Below the pieces are notes generated by a model. It was not told where the DNA came from, did not search any database, and saw only the letters and a program-made list of their open reading frames with translations. Below, piece by piece: positions 1-6,952 of a stretch of 13,862 bases of DNA. Each line of letters starts with the position of its first letter. Position 1 is the first letter of the stretch. This stretch comes from Cellvibrionales bacterium UBA5860. Its GTDB lineage: Bacteria > Pseudomonadota > Gammaproteobacteria > Pseudomonadales > Porticoccaceae. Location of the stretch: the NCBI GenBank assembly GCA_002431545.1, contig DJFY01000127.1, positions 7,879 through 21,740 of the forward strand, given 5' to 3'. The position numbers and the translations under genes are program-made.

Positions 1-575
1 CTAACGTGCACCTGGTTGATACTCACGGCAAAGGCGTCAATGAAATTACCGAGAAAGGTCCGGTATTCGATGGCAAGGAATATGAAGTCGATCTGATCAT
101 TTACGCTACTGGTTTCGAAGTCCAAAAAACCGGCATTTATAATCAGATCGTCGGCGCCAATAGCATGGAAATCAACGAGAAATACAAAGACGGTATCCGC
201 ACCCTGTTTGGCGTGCAGTCCCAGGGTTATCCGAACATGTTTATCATGGCGGGTTACCAGGCGTCCTTTCAGTTCAATATTACCGACGTGTTGACCGTCC
301 AGGGCGACTATATCGCTGCCTGTATAGATTACGCTTTGAAAAACAACTGCGAATCGATCGATATTACACCGGAGATAGAGGAGTGGTGGGTGCAGGAAGT
401 GATTAACCACCGGGGCAAGACCGATCGCAACAAGGAGTGCACGCCCGGCTACTACAATTTCGAAGGTGAGGAAAACCGGCGTCAGGATGGCACTTATAAC
501 GGCGGCTTCAAACGCTATATCGAGCTGATTGAAGACACCAAGAAGAAGATGGGTGAAATCTTCGTCGCCAACTAA
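1..575 (+). CDS. Flavin-containing (Baeyer-Villiger-type) monooxygenase, C-terminal part
   Basis: This is the last ~190 residues of a gene that begins left of the window; the reading frame is open to the edge, so the GTG at 6 is an internal valine and not a start. The family uses FAD and NADPH to insert one oxygen of O2 into ketones (Baeyer-Villiger oxidation) or to oxygenate other soft nucleophiles. Visible evidence: the motif DLIIYATGFEV near residue 30 of the fragment, which matches the conserved ATG motif in the C-terminal part of class B flavin monooxygenases, and the C-terminal CTPGYYNFEG followed by DGTYNGGF, typical of cyclohexanone/steroid-monooxygenase-like enzymes. The FAD and NADPH Rossmann motifs and the BVMO fingerprint lie outside the window, so the exact subclass and substrate cannot be read here. 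The gene ends in TAA and is followed by an intrinsic terminator, separating it from the next gene. Confidence 0.88.
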   Translation, partial: NVHLVDTHGKGVNEITEKGPVFDGKEYEVDLIIYATGFEVQKTGIYNQIVGANSMEINEKYKDGIRTLFGVQSQGYPNMFIMAGYQASFQFNITDVLTVQGDYIAACIDYALKNNCESIDITPEIEEWWVQEVINHRGKTDRNKECTPGYYNFEGEENRRQDGTYNGGFKRYIELIEDTKKKMGEIFVAN

Positions 576-808
576 AACCTGACGGGGCGACGGCTCCGGT
601 TCAGCATCCGGATGGGCGGGCCTTTGTGCTCGCCCTTTTTTGTCTGGCGGTAATGTGTTTGTGATGTTTGATCTGCATCAGCGTCGACGGGCCATGCCCG
701 GTTTATGGTTCTGGTCTGTAATAGCGGTTGCCTGTCCAGGCGGCTGTTTGTCCAAGGGAAAGCGCCTTGGCTACAATGCCCGCCTTTTTGCGGGATATTT
801 TCAAGTCT
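576..808. other. Intergenic leader before the LeuB-like gene
   Basis: Besides the terminator, this gap holds two small hairpins just before the downstream start: CCAAGG/CCTTGG (752-757 with 765-770) and CCCGC/GCGGG (779-783 with 790-794). The second is followed by ATATTTT and lies only 14 bases from the ATG at 809. They could weaken or regulate translation, or form a poor attenuator. I found no leader peptide rich in leucine codons and no convincing promoter. Confidence 0.35.
614..641 (+). terminator. Intrinsic terminator after the monooxygenase gene
   Basis: An 8-bp stem (GGGCGGGC at 614-621 with GCTCGCCC at 628-635, one G-T pair) closes a 6-base loop and is followed directly by six T (636-641). 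This is a textbook rho-independent terminator about 40 bases after the monooxygenase stop codon. Confidence 0.85.
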
Positions 809-1900
809 ATGAGCACCTACAAAATTGCAATCCTGGAAGGGGACGGTATCGGCCCCGAGATTATGCGCGAGGCCCTCAAGGTGCTCGACTGGATTCAAAC
901 CAGCCACGGGGTCGCCTTCGAGCTGCTGGAAGCACCCTTCGGGGCGGCTGCCTACTTTGATCACGGCAGTCCTTTCCCCCAGGTGGCGGTGGATGTCTGC
1001 GACGCGGCGGATGCTATCCTAAAGGGGCCGGTGGGATTGGCTCACGAAGAGGCCATAAAAATCCCCGTCGATATGCAGCCGGAACGCGGCGCGGTGCTGC
1101 CACTGCGTTCCCGCTATAACACTTATGCCAACCTGCGACCGGTGTCTCTGCCCAAAGCCCTGGCTCACTTTTCACCGCTGAAGCCGGAGGTGATCGGTGA
1201 GGGCCTGGATATTGTGATGGTCCGTGAACTGGTGGGTGGGCTTTATTTCGGTGAGAAAACCGTTGGCGTGAATGCCAACAACAAGCGCTATGTAACCGAA
1301 AGTCTCTACTATGACGAGGATCAGATCCGCCAGGTTTGCCGGGTGGCCTTTGATATTGCCCAGGGGCGGAAAAAAGTGCTGCACAACATCCACAAAAGCA
1401 ACATTCTGAAATCCAGCGTGCTCTGGAATGAGGTGCTGGATGAAGTAGCAGTGGACTATCCGGATGTGAGTGTCGTGAATATGCTGGTGGATGCGGCGGC
1501 GACCCACCTGTGTCTCAATCCGGGTCAGTTCGATGTGTTGGTAACGGAAAATATGTTTGGCGATATTCTCAGTGATCAGGGGGGTGGCATTGTCGGCTCC
1601 CTGGGCCTGATGCCTTCAGCCTGCGTGGGTGATGGCAAGGCCTATTACGAGCCCTCCCACGGTTCAGCGCCGGATATCGCCGGACGCAATATCGCCAACC
1701 CCTATTCGATGATTGGCTCGGTGGCCATGATGCTTGAATACAGCTTCGCCATGCCCGAAGTGGCAAACCAGATCTGGTCAGCCATGCAGGCGGTTTTTGC
1801 CGATGGTTATTCCACGCCCGACCTGGCCGTCGAGGGTGTCACCGAGCTCAGCACCGGGGCTTTTGGTGACCGGGTGCTGGATAAACTCAATGCTGCCTGA
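809..1900 (+). CDS. Isopropylmalate/isocitrate-dehydrogenase-family enzyme (LeuB-like, NAD-type)
   Basis: A 363-residue cytosolic beta-decarboxylating dehydrogenase of the LeuB/tartrate/homoisocitrate family, which oxidises a 2-hydroxy acid carrying a malate backbone and removes CO2. The start is set at ATG 809 (MSTYKIAILEGDGIGPEI), where the family usually begins; the frame is open further upstream but unlike the family. Visible active-site residues are Arg100, Arg110 and Arg139 (malate binding), Tyr146 in GGLYFG, Lys196 in NIHKSNIL, and metal-binding Asp228, Asp252 and Asp256 in ENMFGDILSD. HGSAPDIAG with Asp289 indicates NAD rather than NADP. The two leucines that shape the isopropyl pocket in classical LeuB (EXGLL) are Ala-Val here (PERGAVLPLR), with a one-residue insertion. 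There is no leuC/leuD nearby; a TauD-like gene follows after 45 bases. I therefore read it as a paralogue for another substrate and do not assign leuB. Confidence 0.85.
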   Translation: MSTYKIAILEGDGIGPEIMREALKVLDWIQTSHGVAFELLEAPFGAAAYFDHGSPFPQVAVDVCDAADAILKGPVGLAHEEAIKIPVDMQPERGAVLPLRSRYNTYANLRPVSLPKALAHFSPLKPEVIGEGLDIVMVRELVGGLYFGEKTVGVNANNKRYVTESLYYDEDQIRQVCRVAFDIAQGRKKVLHNIHKSNILKSSVLWNEVLDEVAVDYPDVSVVNMLVDAAATHLCLNPGQFDVLVTENMFGDILSDQGGGIVGSLGLMPSACVGDGKAYYEPSHGSAPDIAGRNIANPYSMIGSVAMMLEYSFAMPEVANQIWSAMQAVFADGYSTPDLAVEGVTELSTGAFGDRVLDKLNAA

Positions 1901-1936
1901 TGAAATAAGGATAGAGAGTCTTACTTTAAAAAGTTT

Positions 1937-1944
1937 AGGAGAGG
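1937..1944 (+). promoter_or_regulatory. Ribosome binding site of the TauD-like gene
   Basis: AGGAGAGG ends one base before ATG 1946 and seven bases before ATG 1952. Depending on which part pairs with 16S rRNA, either start is possible. The spacing slightly favours 1952, which would shorten the protein by two residues. Confidence 0.6.
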
Positions 1945-1945
1945 T

Positions 1946-2788
1946 ATGAATATGCCGGCAAATTACGGGGTTGAACATGTATCACCCATGATCGGTTCCG
2001 AGATTAGCGGGCTCGATCTGTCGAAATCGCTGGATGAGGATACCGTTGCTTCGCTCAGGGCCCTGTGGCTGGAGCGGAAAGTGTTATTTTTCCGCGACCA
2101 GCGCCTGACTCCCGACCAGCAACTGGCTTTTACCCGCCAGTTTGGCGAAGTGGAGAAATACCCTTTCCTCAAGGGTATCGAAGGCAACCCCCTGGTGGCT
2201 CCGGTGCTCAAGTTGCCGGAAGAAACCATAAACTTCGGCGGCGTCTGGCATTCTGATACCACCTATTTGGCCGAACCCGCGGCGGGCGCAACGCTTTATG
2301 CGCTGGAGTTGCCGCCCGTTGGTGGCGATACCATTTTTTGCAATATGGGGGCCGCCTTCGAAAATCTGCCGAAAGAAATTCGGGAAATGATTGCCGGATT
2401 AAGCGCGGTAAATACCTCCGCCAAAGCGACTGTGTCTGCCACCAGGAAAGCCCGCATTGATGATAGCGGCGACATAAGCGCGCCCAAGGAATTTACCGAA
2501 ATTCACCCGGTTGTGCGCACACACCCGGAAACTGGAGAAAAAACTCTGTATGTCAACGAGGCCCATACCCTGCGTTTCGATGGCTGGAGCCAGGAGGACA
2601 GCGAGCCGGTCCTGCATATTCTTTACGAACATGCTCGCAAGCCGGAATTCCAGTGCCGGTTTCGCTGGACGGTGGGTTCGGTGGTGCTCTGGGATAATCG
2701 TTCGACCCATCATTATCCGATCAACGATTACCACGGCTATCGCCGGCTCTTGCATCGGATATCCCTGAAGGGCAGCCGCCCGGCTTAG
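1946..2788 (+). CDS. TauD/TfdA-family Fe(II)/2-oxoglutarate dioxygenase
   Basis: A 280-residue cytosolic non-haem iron dioxygenase that should couple decarboxylation of 2-oxoglutarate to hydroxylation of an organic substrate. The iron triad is visible: His102 and Asp104 in GGVWHSDTTYL and the distal His256 in WDNRSTHHYPINDY. Arg267 and Arg271 in YRRLLHR match the 2-oxoglutarate-binding arginine region of E. coli TauD. The protein aligns with TauD along its length (IGSEISGLDL, RDQRLTPDQQ, HPVVRTHPETGEKTLYVNE). However, TauD's sulfonate-binding His70 (in FGELHIHP) is replaced by Tyr72 (FGEVEKYP), so taurine is unlikely to be the substrate. It lies 45 bases after the LeuB-like gene, probably in one transcript. 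No sulfonate-uptake genes are visible. The family is certain and the substrate unknown. Confidence 0.88.
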   Translation: MNMPANYGVEHVSPMIGSEISGLDLSKSLDEDTVASLRALWLERKVLFFRDQRLTPDQQLAFTRQFGEVEKYPFLKGIEGNPLVAPVLKLPEETINFGGVWHSDTTYLAEPAAGATLYALELPPVGGDTIFCNMGAAFENLPKEIREMIAGLSAVNTSAKATVSATRKARIDDSGDISAPKEFTEIHPVVRTHPETGEKTLYVNEAHTLRFDGWSQEDSEPVLHILYEHARKPEFQCRFRWTVGSVVLWDNRSTHHYPINDYHGYRRLLHRISLKGSRPA

Positions 2789-2816
2789 GGGGTTTTCGGC
2801 AAGGATCTGTAAAGAG

Positions 2817-3695
2817 TCAGTCAGATAACGCCCTCTCTATCAATGCTTGGGTGTGTCTCGGCTCGTTCTCCCCAAACAGATAGATATGATTCAGGTAGTA
2901 GTAGAGCTGGTAAAGGGCCTTGCGTCGCACATAGCCTGAATCAAGGGGCCAGGCCTTCTCGTAGGCCTGATAAAAAGCCTCCGAAAAGCCCCCAAATAAT
3001 TCGGTCATGGCCAGATCCACCTCCCGGTCGCCCCAGTAGAGGGCTGGATCGTAGAGAACCGGCTGGCCGTGTTCGTCGGCTGACCAGTTGCCGGACCATA
3101 AATCACCGTGCACCAGCGAAGGCTGGGGTTGATAATTGCTAAAGTATTCGGGCAGTTTCCGGGCCAGCGGCGCAAAGTAGTTTTCCAGGTCAGGATATTT
3201 CGACGCTGCCAATTGAAAGATTGGTTGTAGTCTTTGCTCAAGATAAAACGTCGGCCAGTCTTCCCGCCAGTTGTTTTGCTGGGGTGTGCTGCCGATGGTG
3301 TTGTCGAAATCCAGACCAAAGCGGGTGGTAGTATGCCGATGCATGGCCGCCAGGGCTTTGCCAAACCGTTTTTCCGCGCTCGCGGCTGGCCTGTTCAAAG
3401 TCAGATATTCCAGCACGATAAAGCTGCGCCCAGCTACGAGACCATGGGTGATCACTTTTGGTACACGCACAGCCCGCGTGTGAGCCATGATTTTCAGCCC
3501 CGCCGCTTCGGCGGCAAACATACCCGCGCAAGCCGCCTCGTTCAGTTTGATGAAATAGCGTTGCTCACCATCGGATAAAACCCGGGCCTCGTTAATCCAG
3601 CCACCTTGTATGGGCTCGGCATGGTTCGGGGCGAACGCTTGCGTGGTCGCTTCTGTAATAGCCTGGCCAATACCCGCCCATAATAAATCTTGCAT
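2817..3695 (-). CDS. Fructosamine kinase family protein
   Basis: About 292 residues with the aminoglycoside-phosphotransferase-like kinase fold. The family (fructosamine-3-kinase, bacterial YniA) phosphorylates the sugar part of glycated amines on proteins or small molecules, destabilising the adduct. Visible motifs, numbered from the GTG at 3698: an ATP-binding lysine in RYFIKLNE (Lys51), the catalytic loop LVHGDLWSGNW (His197, Asp199) and the metal-binding DPALYWGDREVDLAM (Asp217). Length is typical. Either GTG 3698 or ATG 3695 can be the start; a GGAAGGG sequence inside the end of the upstream gene lies 8 or 11 bases before them. The glycosyltransferase stop is only 5-8 bases upstream, so the two are co-translated. 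Its stop faces the TauD-like gene with 28 bases between them. The true substrate is not shown by the sequence. Confidence 0.9.
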   Translation of the reverse strand: MQDLLWAGIGQAITEATTQAFAPNHAEPIQGGWINEARVLSDGEQRYFIKLNEAACAGMFAAEAAGLKIMAHTRAVRVPKVITHGLVAGRSFIVLEYLTLNRPAASAEKRFGKALAAMHRHTTTRFGLDFDNTIGSTPQQNNWREDWPTFYLEQRLQPIFQLAASKYPDLENYFAPLARKLPEYFSNYQPQPSLVHGDLWSGNWSADEHGQPVLYDPALYWGDREVDLAMTELFGGFSEAFYQAYEKAWPLDSGYVRRKALYQLYYYLNHIYLFGENEPRHTQALIERALSD

Positions 3696-3703
3696 CACTG
3701 TAT

Positions 3704-4951
3704 TTACCCTTCCACGGGCGGGTTGGGGGTTCGAGCGGATAAACCGTGAGCTTTTAACTGGGCAAAAGTTATGTTGCCCAAGCCCTGCTCCTGCAGGTTG
3801 TGGATAAAGCGCAGTGTTTTCAGGGCGTCAAACCAATTGTTCAGGTGGCGGGCATAGGTGTCCGGGTGATTGCTGGTTCGCCGAGCGCGGGTGACGGCGG
3901 TTTCTGTCCCAAGGTTCCGCAGAGCTGTGATTGAACGTCGGCTCAGCGGCATTTCAGAAAGATCGGTGGTCTGACTCGAGGGTAGGGCATCCAGCCAGTC
4001 CTTTAATTCGGCAAACACCCTGGGATGATAAAAAATTCTGGCCTGCTGAGGGTCAGCTTCTTTTAAGAGTTGGCTCACCGCAGGCCCTGTTCCAAAAGGC
4101 ACCCGGTCGGAGTCGCGAATTTGTATCTGAATCGGGGGGGCTTCGAGGGAGATGATGCGGCCCACCTTGGCGAGCTTGTTTAGTAAGTGAAAATCTTCGC
4201 CGCCATTGCGTTTGGGAAACCCCCGGACCTTGGCGTAGGCTTCGGCCTGGACGGCTATGGTGCTGCCCAGGGTGTGATAGGCGTATGGGGAACCGGCCAG
4301 GGCAAGACCGTCGACATATTGTTTCAGCCTTTGTTCGTAGAGCAGTGTGGCCTGGCTAAGTGCGTCATCAGAGCATTCATGTCGATAGGGATAGACCGCC
4401 GCTGCCCAGGGGCTATGCTCATCCAGGGTGGAAAAATATCGATTCGGCAACAGGGTGTCGGCATCACTGGCGTAGAGCCAGGGGCTTTTGATAATTGCGC
4501 GATGGTAAAGGGCGAGGGCCAAGTCTGTGCCTATCTTGCGGGCCAGGCCCACCCCTTGTCGGCGCGGTATTGGCCTTTTGGAAAAGCGGTCAACAATCAG
4601 AACGGCGCTATTGCTATCGACCAGTTTGCCCAGCCACAGGTTTTCCTTTTGCCAGATACCCCTGGAGTTGTTTTGCAGTGTTTGAAGCAGCCGGTCGTTG
4701 GCCGTGTCAGGGGTGTCCAGGCTGTCCGGCTGGTTGATCACCGCGATCAGCAGGACGGATTCGCGGCGCAAGTGCTGGCGTACAAGCCTCGCGAAAAATT
4801 CCGATGGTTCCCTGTAGGCAGGAATAATCAGGGCGTGGGCGAATTGACATTCGCCGGGCCAGTTCGTGTCGCCTGCTGTCAGCAGGCCGGCTTCAACCTC
4901 GGCATAGCGGTTCAGGTATTGTTCGATTACGGGTTTGGTGGCGGTGGGCAT
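3704..4951 (-). CDS. GT-A-fold (family 2-like) glycosyltransferase, soluble
   Basis: A 415-residue protein read as a nucleotide-sugar-dependent glycosyltransferase. Visible: an N-terminal Rossmann-like start, HALIIPAYREPSEF (residues 39-52), a GLARKIGTDLAL segment (135-146), the metal-binding DXD in LYASDADTLLP (Asp163, Asp165), and GGEDFHLLNKL (250-260), which resembles the acceptor-side ED motif of family-2 enzymes. A charged, probably helical tail covers roughly residues 300-415. I see no signal peptide or membrane segment, so it should be cytosolic. The ATG shares one base with the stop codon of the upstream MiaE gene (TAATG), and its own stop is 5-8 bases from the kinase start, so all three genes are translationally coupled. 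I cannot name the donor or acceptor and do not recognise a characterised orthologue. Confidence 0.75.
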   Translation of the reverse strand: MPTATKPVIEQYLNRYAEVEAGLLTAGDTNWPGECQFAHALIIPAYREPSEFFARLVRQHLRRESVLLIAVINQPDSLDTPDTANDRLLQTLQNNSRGIWQKENLWLGKLVDSNSAVLIVDRFSKRPIPRRQGVGLARKIGTDLALALYHRAIIKSPWLYASDADTLLPNRYFSTLDEHSPWAAAVYPYRHECSDDALSQATLLYEQRLKQYVDGLALAGSPYAYHTLGSTIAVQAEAYAKVRGFPKRNGGEDFHLLNKLAKVGRIISLEAPPIQIQIRDSDRVPFGTGPAVSQLLKEADPQQARIFYHPRVFAELKDWLDALPSSQTTDLSEMPLSRRSITALRNLGTETAVTRARRTSNHPDTYARHLNNWFDALKTLRFIHNLQEQGLGNITFAQLKAHGLSARTPNPPVEG

Positions 4952-5550
4952 TAATGCAGCGCGGGCCGGTGGGGCAGACCGCGCACGAGCATCGCCTCGA
5001 AGTCCAGCAACTCGTCCACGCGCCGAGTTATTTCGCTCTGATCAAAATAATTGGCGGCCAGCTTAACAAATAGGTCGCGGTGGCGATCTTCGGAACGGGT
5101 GATGTCCCGATAAAAGTCTTTAAGGGAGCCGGGGGGCAGGGCTTCAGCGATCAGGCCGAAGCGCTCGGCGCCACGGGCCTCGATGATACCGCCCACCAGC
5201 AGGCGGTCGAGAAAATAATGAGCGCGACCGTTGCGAAGTTGCTGGCGCAGTTGATTGACGTAGGCGTCCCTGGCGTCTTTTTGCAGGCGCAAACCGCGAG
5301 CCGTCATCAATTTGACGACTTCCCGAAAGTGGTCCAGTTCTTCGATGGATAAGTCGATCATGGCGGAGACGATGTCGGGCTTGTCGGCATAGTGTAGAGC
5401 CATGGACATGGCCATGCCGGAGGCTTTCTTTTCCGCGCCGGCGTGATCGAGCAGGAAGGCGTCAAAATCGGTCAGCACTGTTTCTGTCCAGGCTGAGGAA
5501 GTCGCGTATCTAAGGCTTATCATCAAAGCGGCTTCGTGGATGAGTGTCAT
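4951..5550 (-). CDS. miaE: tRNA-(ms2io6A)-hydroxylase, MiaE family
   Basis: A 199-residue ferritin-like di-iron monooxygenase. MiaE hydroxylates the isopentenyl group of 2-methylthio-N6-isopentenyladenosine at position 37 of tRNAs reading codons that start with U, using O2. The di-iron ligands are visible: Glu40 in HAGAEKKAS, Glu71 and His74 in SIEELDHF, Glu124 in GGIIEARGAERF, and Glu154 and His157 in RSEDRHRDLF. The length fits the family. The start at 5550 has no clear Shine-Dalgarno sequence; the ATG nine codons later is a possible alternative. The gene is first in a three-gene coupled operon with a glycosyltransferase and a fructosamine-kinase-like gene, and is divergent from fabV. The MiaE family call is firm; identity of substrate is by family. 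Confidence 0.92.
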   Translation of the reverse strand: MTLIHEAALMISLRYATSSAWTETVLTDFDAFLLDHAGAEKKASGMAMSMALHYADKPDIVSAMIDLSIEELDHFREVVKLMTARGLRLQKDARDAYVNQLRQQLRNGRAHYFLDRLLVGGIIEARGAERFGLIAEALPPGSLKDFYRDITRSEDRHRDLFVKLAANYFDQSEITRRVDELLDFEAMLVRGLPHRPALH

Positions 5551-5674
5551 GGAGCGGTGTCATGGAGCAACACGGGCCTTCGGGTTATCATGGCGTCGCA
5601 TTATGGCAAAAAAGTGCCGGGGTTGCGGTCGGCCAGCGCGGCAACTCACGAAAAACGTCTGGAGAGGAGGGTGA
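5551..5674. other. Divergent intergenic region between miaE and fabV
   Basis: These 124 bases must hold the promoters for both the leftward miaE operon and rightward fabV. I see no strong matches to -35/-10 elements in either direction. A very good ribosome binding site (AGGAGG, 5665-5670, four bases before ATG 5675) fixes the fabV start. Confidence 0.5.
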
Positions 5675-6856
5675 ATGGTCATCAAGCCAAAGGTTCGCGG
5701 ATTTATTTGCACCAATGCGCATCCGGTAGGTTGTGCGGCGCACGTTCAGGAACAGATCGACTACGTCAAGAGTAAAGGGGCGATTTCGGGAGGGCCAAAA
5801 CGGGCCTTGATCATCGGATCTTCCACCGGGTACGGCCTGGCATCGCGTATCACTGCAGCCTTTGGCTGCGGCGCGGACACGCTGGGGGTTTTCTTTGAAA
5901 AGCCGCCTACGGAAAAACGCACAGGATCCGCCGGTTACTACAACACTGCTGCGTTTCAGGCTGCGGCGAGAAAACAGGGCCTGGTGGCGGAAGGTATCAA
6001 CGGCGATGCCTTTTCCGACGAGGTGAAAGCCGAGACCATCAGTTTATTGAAGGATAAATTCGGTCCCGTCGATTTGGTTGTCTACTCTCTGGCCTCGCCG
6101 CGACGCACCGATCCGCGCACGGGTACCACATACACTTCGGCGCTGAAGCCGATCGGCGACGCCTATACCATGAAGGGCGTGAATACAGACACGCTGGAGG
6201 TCGACGAGGTTACCGTCGAACCTGCAACCGAAGAAGAAATCGCACACACCGTCAAGGTCATGGGCGGCGAGGACTGGGAGTGGTGGATTGAGGCACTGAT
6301 GGGCGAGAATCTGCTGGCCGAAGGTTGCAAGTCGACGGCCTACACCTATATTGGCAAGGAGATGACCTGGCCTCTGTATGGCCATGCTGCGATTGGTATG
6401 GCCAAGAAAGATCTCGACCGTGCGGCCGAGGCTATCGACGGCAAACTCAAGGGTATCGGCGGTGAATGTCGAGTATCTGTATTGAAGGCGCTGGTGACCC
6501 AGGCCAGTTCGGCTATTCCGATAATGCCCCTCTATATCTCCATCCTTTACAAGATCATGAAGGCAGATGGCAGTCACGAAGGTTGTATCCAGCAGATTCA
6601 GGGCCTGTTTGAGCGGCAATTGTACTCTCGAGGCCAGCGCGATCTTGATGAGATTGGACGCCTGCGCATGGATGGCCTGGAGCTGCGCGACAGTGTCCAG
6701 GAGCAGGTAAAGGATCTGTGGTCGCGAATCACTACGGAGAACCTTTCAGATCTGAGTGATTTCGAAGGCTACCGGGAGGAATTTCTCAAATTGTTTGGCT
6801 TTGGTATCGCTGGCGTCGATTACGATGCCGATGTCAGCCCCGTGGTTGCATTATAA
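5675..6856 (+). CDS. fabV: Enoyl-ACP reductase FabV (trans-2-enoyl reductase, NADH)
   Basis: A 393-residue short-chain-dehydrogenase-superfamily enzyme that reduces trans-2-enoyl-ACP in the last step of each fatty-acid elongation cycle. Visible: the nucleotide-binding GSSTGYGLASR (residues 49-59, with Tyr53), the ADTLGVFFEKPP strand, the DAFSDE segment, the VVYSLASPRR strand, and the active site KEMTWPLYGHAAIGMAKKDL. Its Tyr235 and Lys244 give the enlarged Y-X8-K spacing that separates FabV from FabI, and both fall at the family's canonical numbers; Tyr225 is also present. Length is typical (about 395-400). The start is supported by AGGAGG four bases upstream. FabV enzymes in Vibrio, Pseudomonas and others are known to tolerate triclosan. 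Whether a FabI also exists in this genome is not visible. Confidence 0.97.
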   Translation: MVIKPKVRGFICTNAHPVGCAAHVQEQIDYVKSKGAISGGPKRALIIGSSTGYGLASRITAAFGCGADTLGVFFEKPPTEKRTGSAGYYNTAAFQAAARKQGLVAEGINGDAFSDEVKAETISLLKDKFGPVDLVVYSLASPRRTDPRTGTTYTSALKPIGDAYTMKGVNTDTLEVDEVTVEPATEEEIAHTVKVMGGEDWEWWIEALMGENLLAEGCKSTAYTYIGKEMTWPLYGHAAIGMAKKDLDRAAEAIDGKLKGIGGECRVSVLKALVTQASSAIPIMPLYISILYKIMKADGSHEGCIQQIQGLFERQLYSRGQRDLDEIGRLRMDGLELRDSVQEQVKDLWSRITTENLSDLSDFEGYREEFLKLFGFGIAGVDYDADVSPVVAL

Positions 6857-6891
6857 AAACGCCGTGCCTTCTGCGGGAGGACCTTGTCTAC

Positions 6892-6919
6892 TTGGACGCG
6901 CGGGGGATTTTGCTATAGT
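6892..6919 (+). promoter_or_regulatory. Sigma-70-type promoter candidate for the LACTB2-like gene
   Basis: TTGGAC (6892-6897) and TATAGT (6914-6919) are separated by 16 bases, with TGC just before the -10 giving an extended -10 element. It lies 33 bases before ATG 6953, giving a short leader. This suggests the gene is not solely dependent on fabV transcription. Confidence 0.6.
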
Positions 6920-6952
6920 GCAGGCAACACGATCTACGAGGCGGGAGTGACT

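Noticed and set aside
752..794. Two hairpins before the LeuB-like gene as a leucine attenuator
   Set aside because: No leader peptide with leucine codons and no T-run after the second hairpin; the stems are only 5-6 bp.
2789..2816. Bidirectional terminator between the convergent TauD-like and kinase genes
   Set aside because: The only stems are 4 bp, and only four T follow on the plus strand; too weak to list.
4187..4954. Long plus-strand open frame (255 codons) opposite the glycosyltransferase
   Set aside because: No ribosome binding site or family motif, while the minus strand has GT motifs and coupled neighbours.
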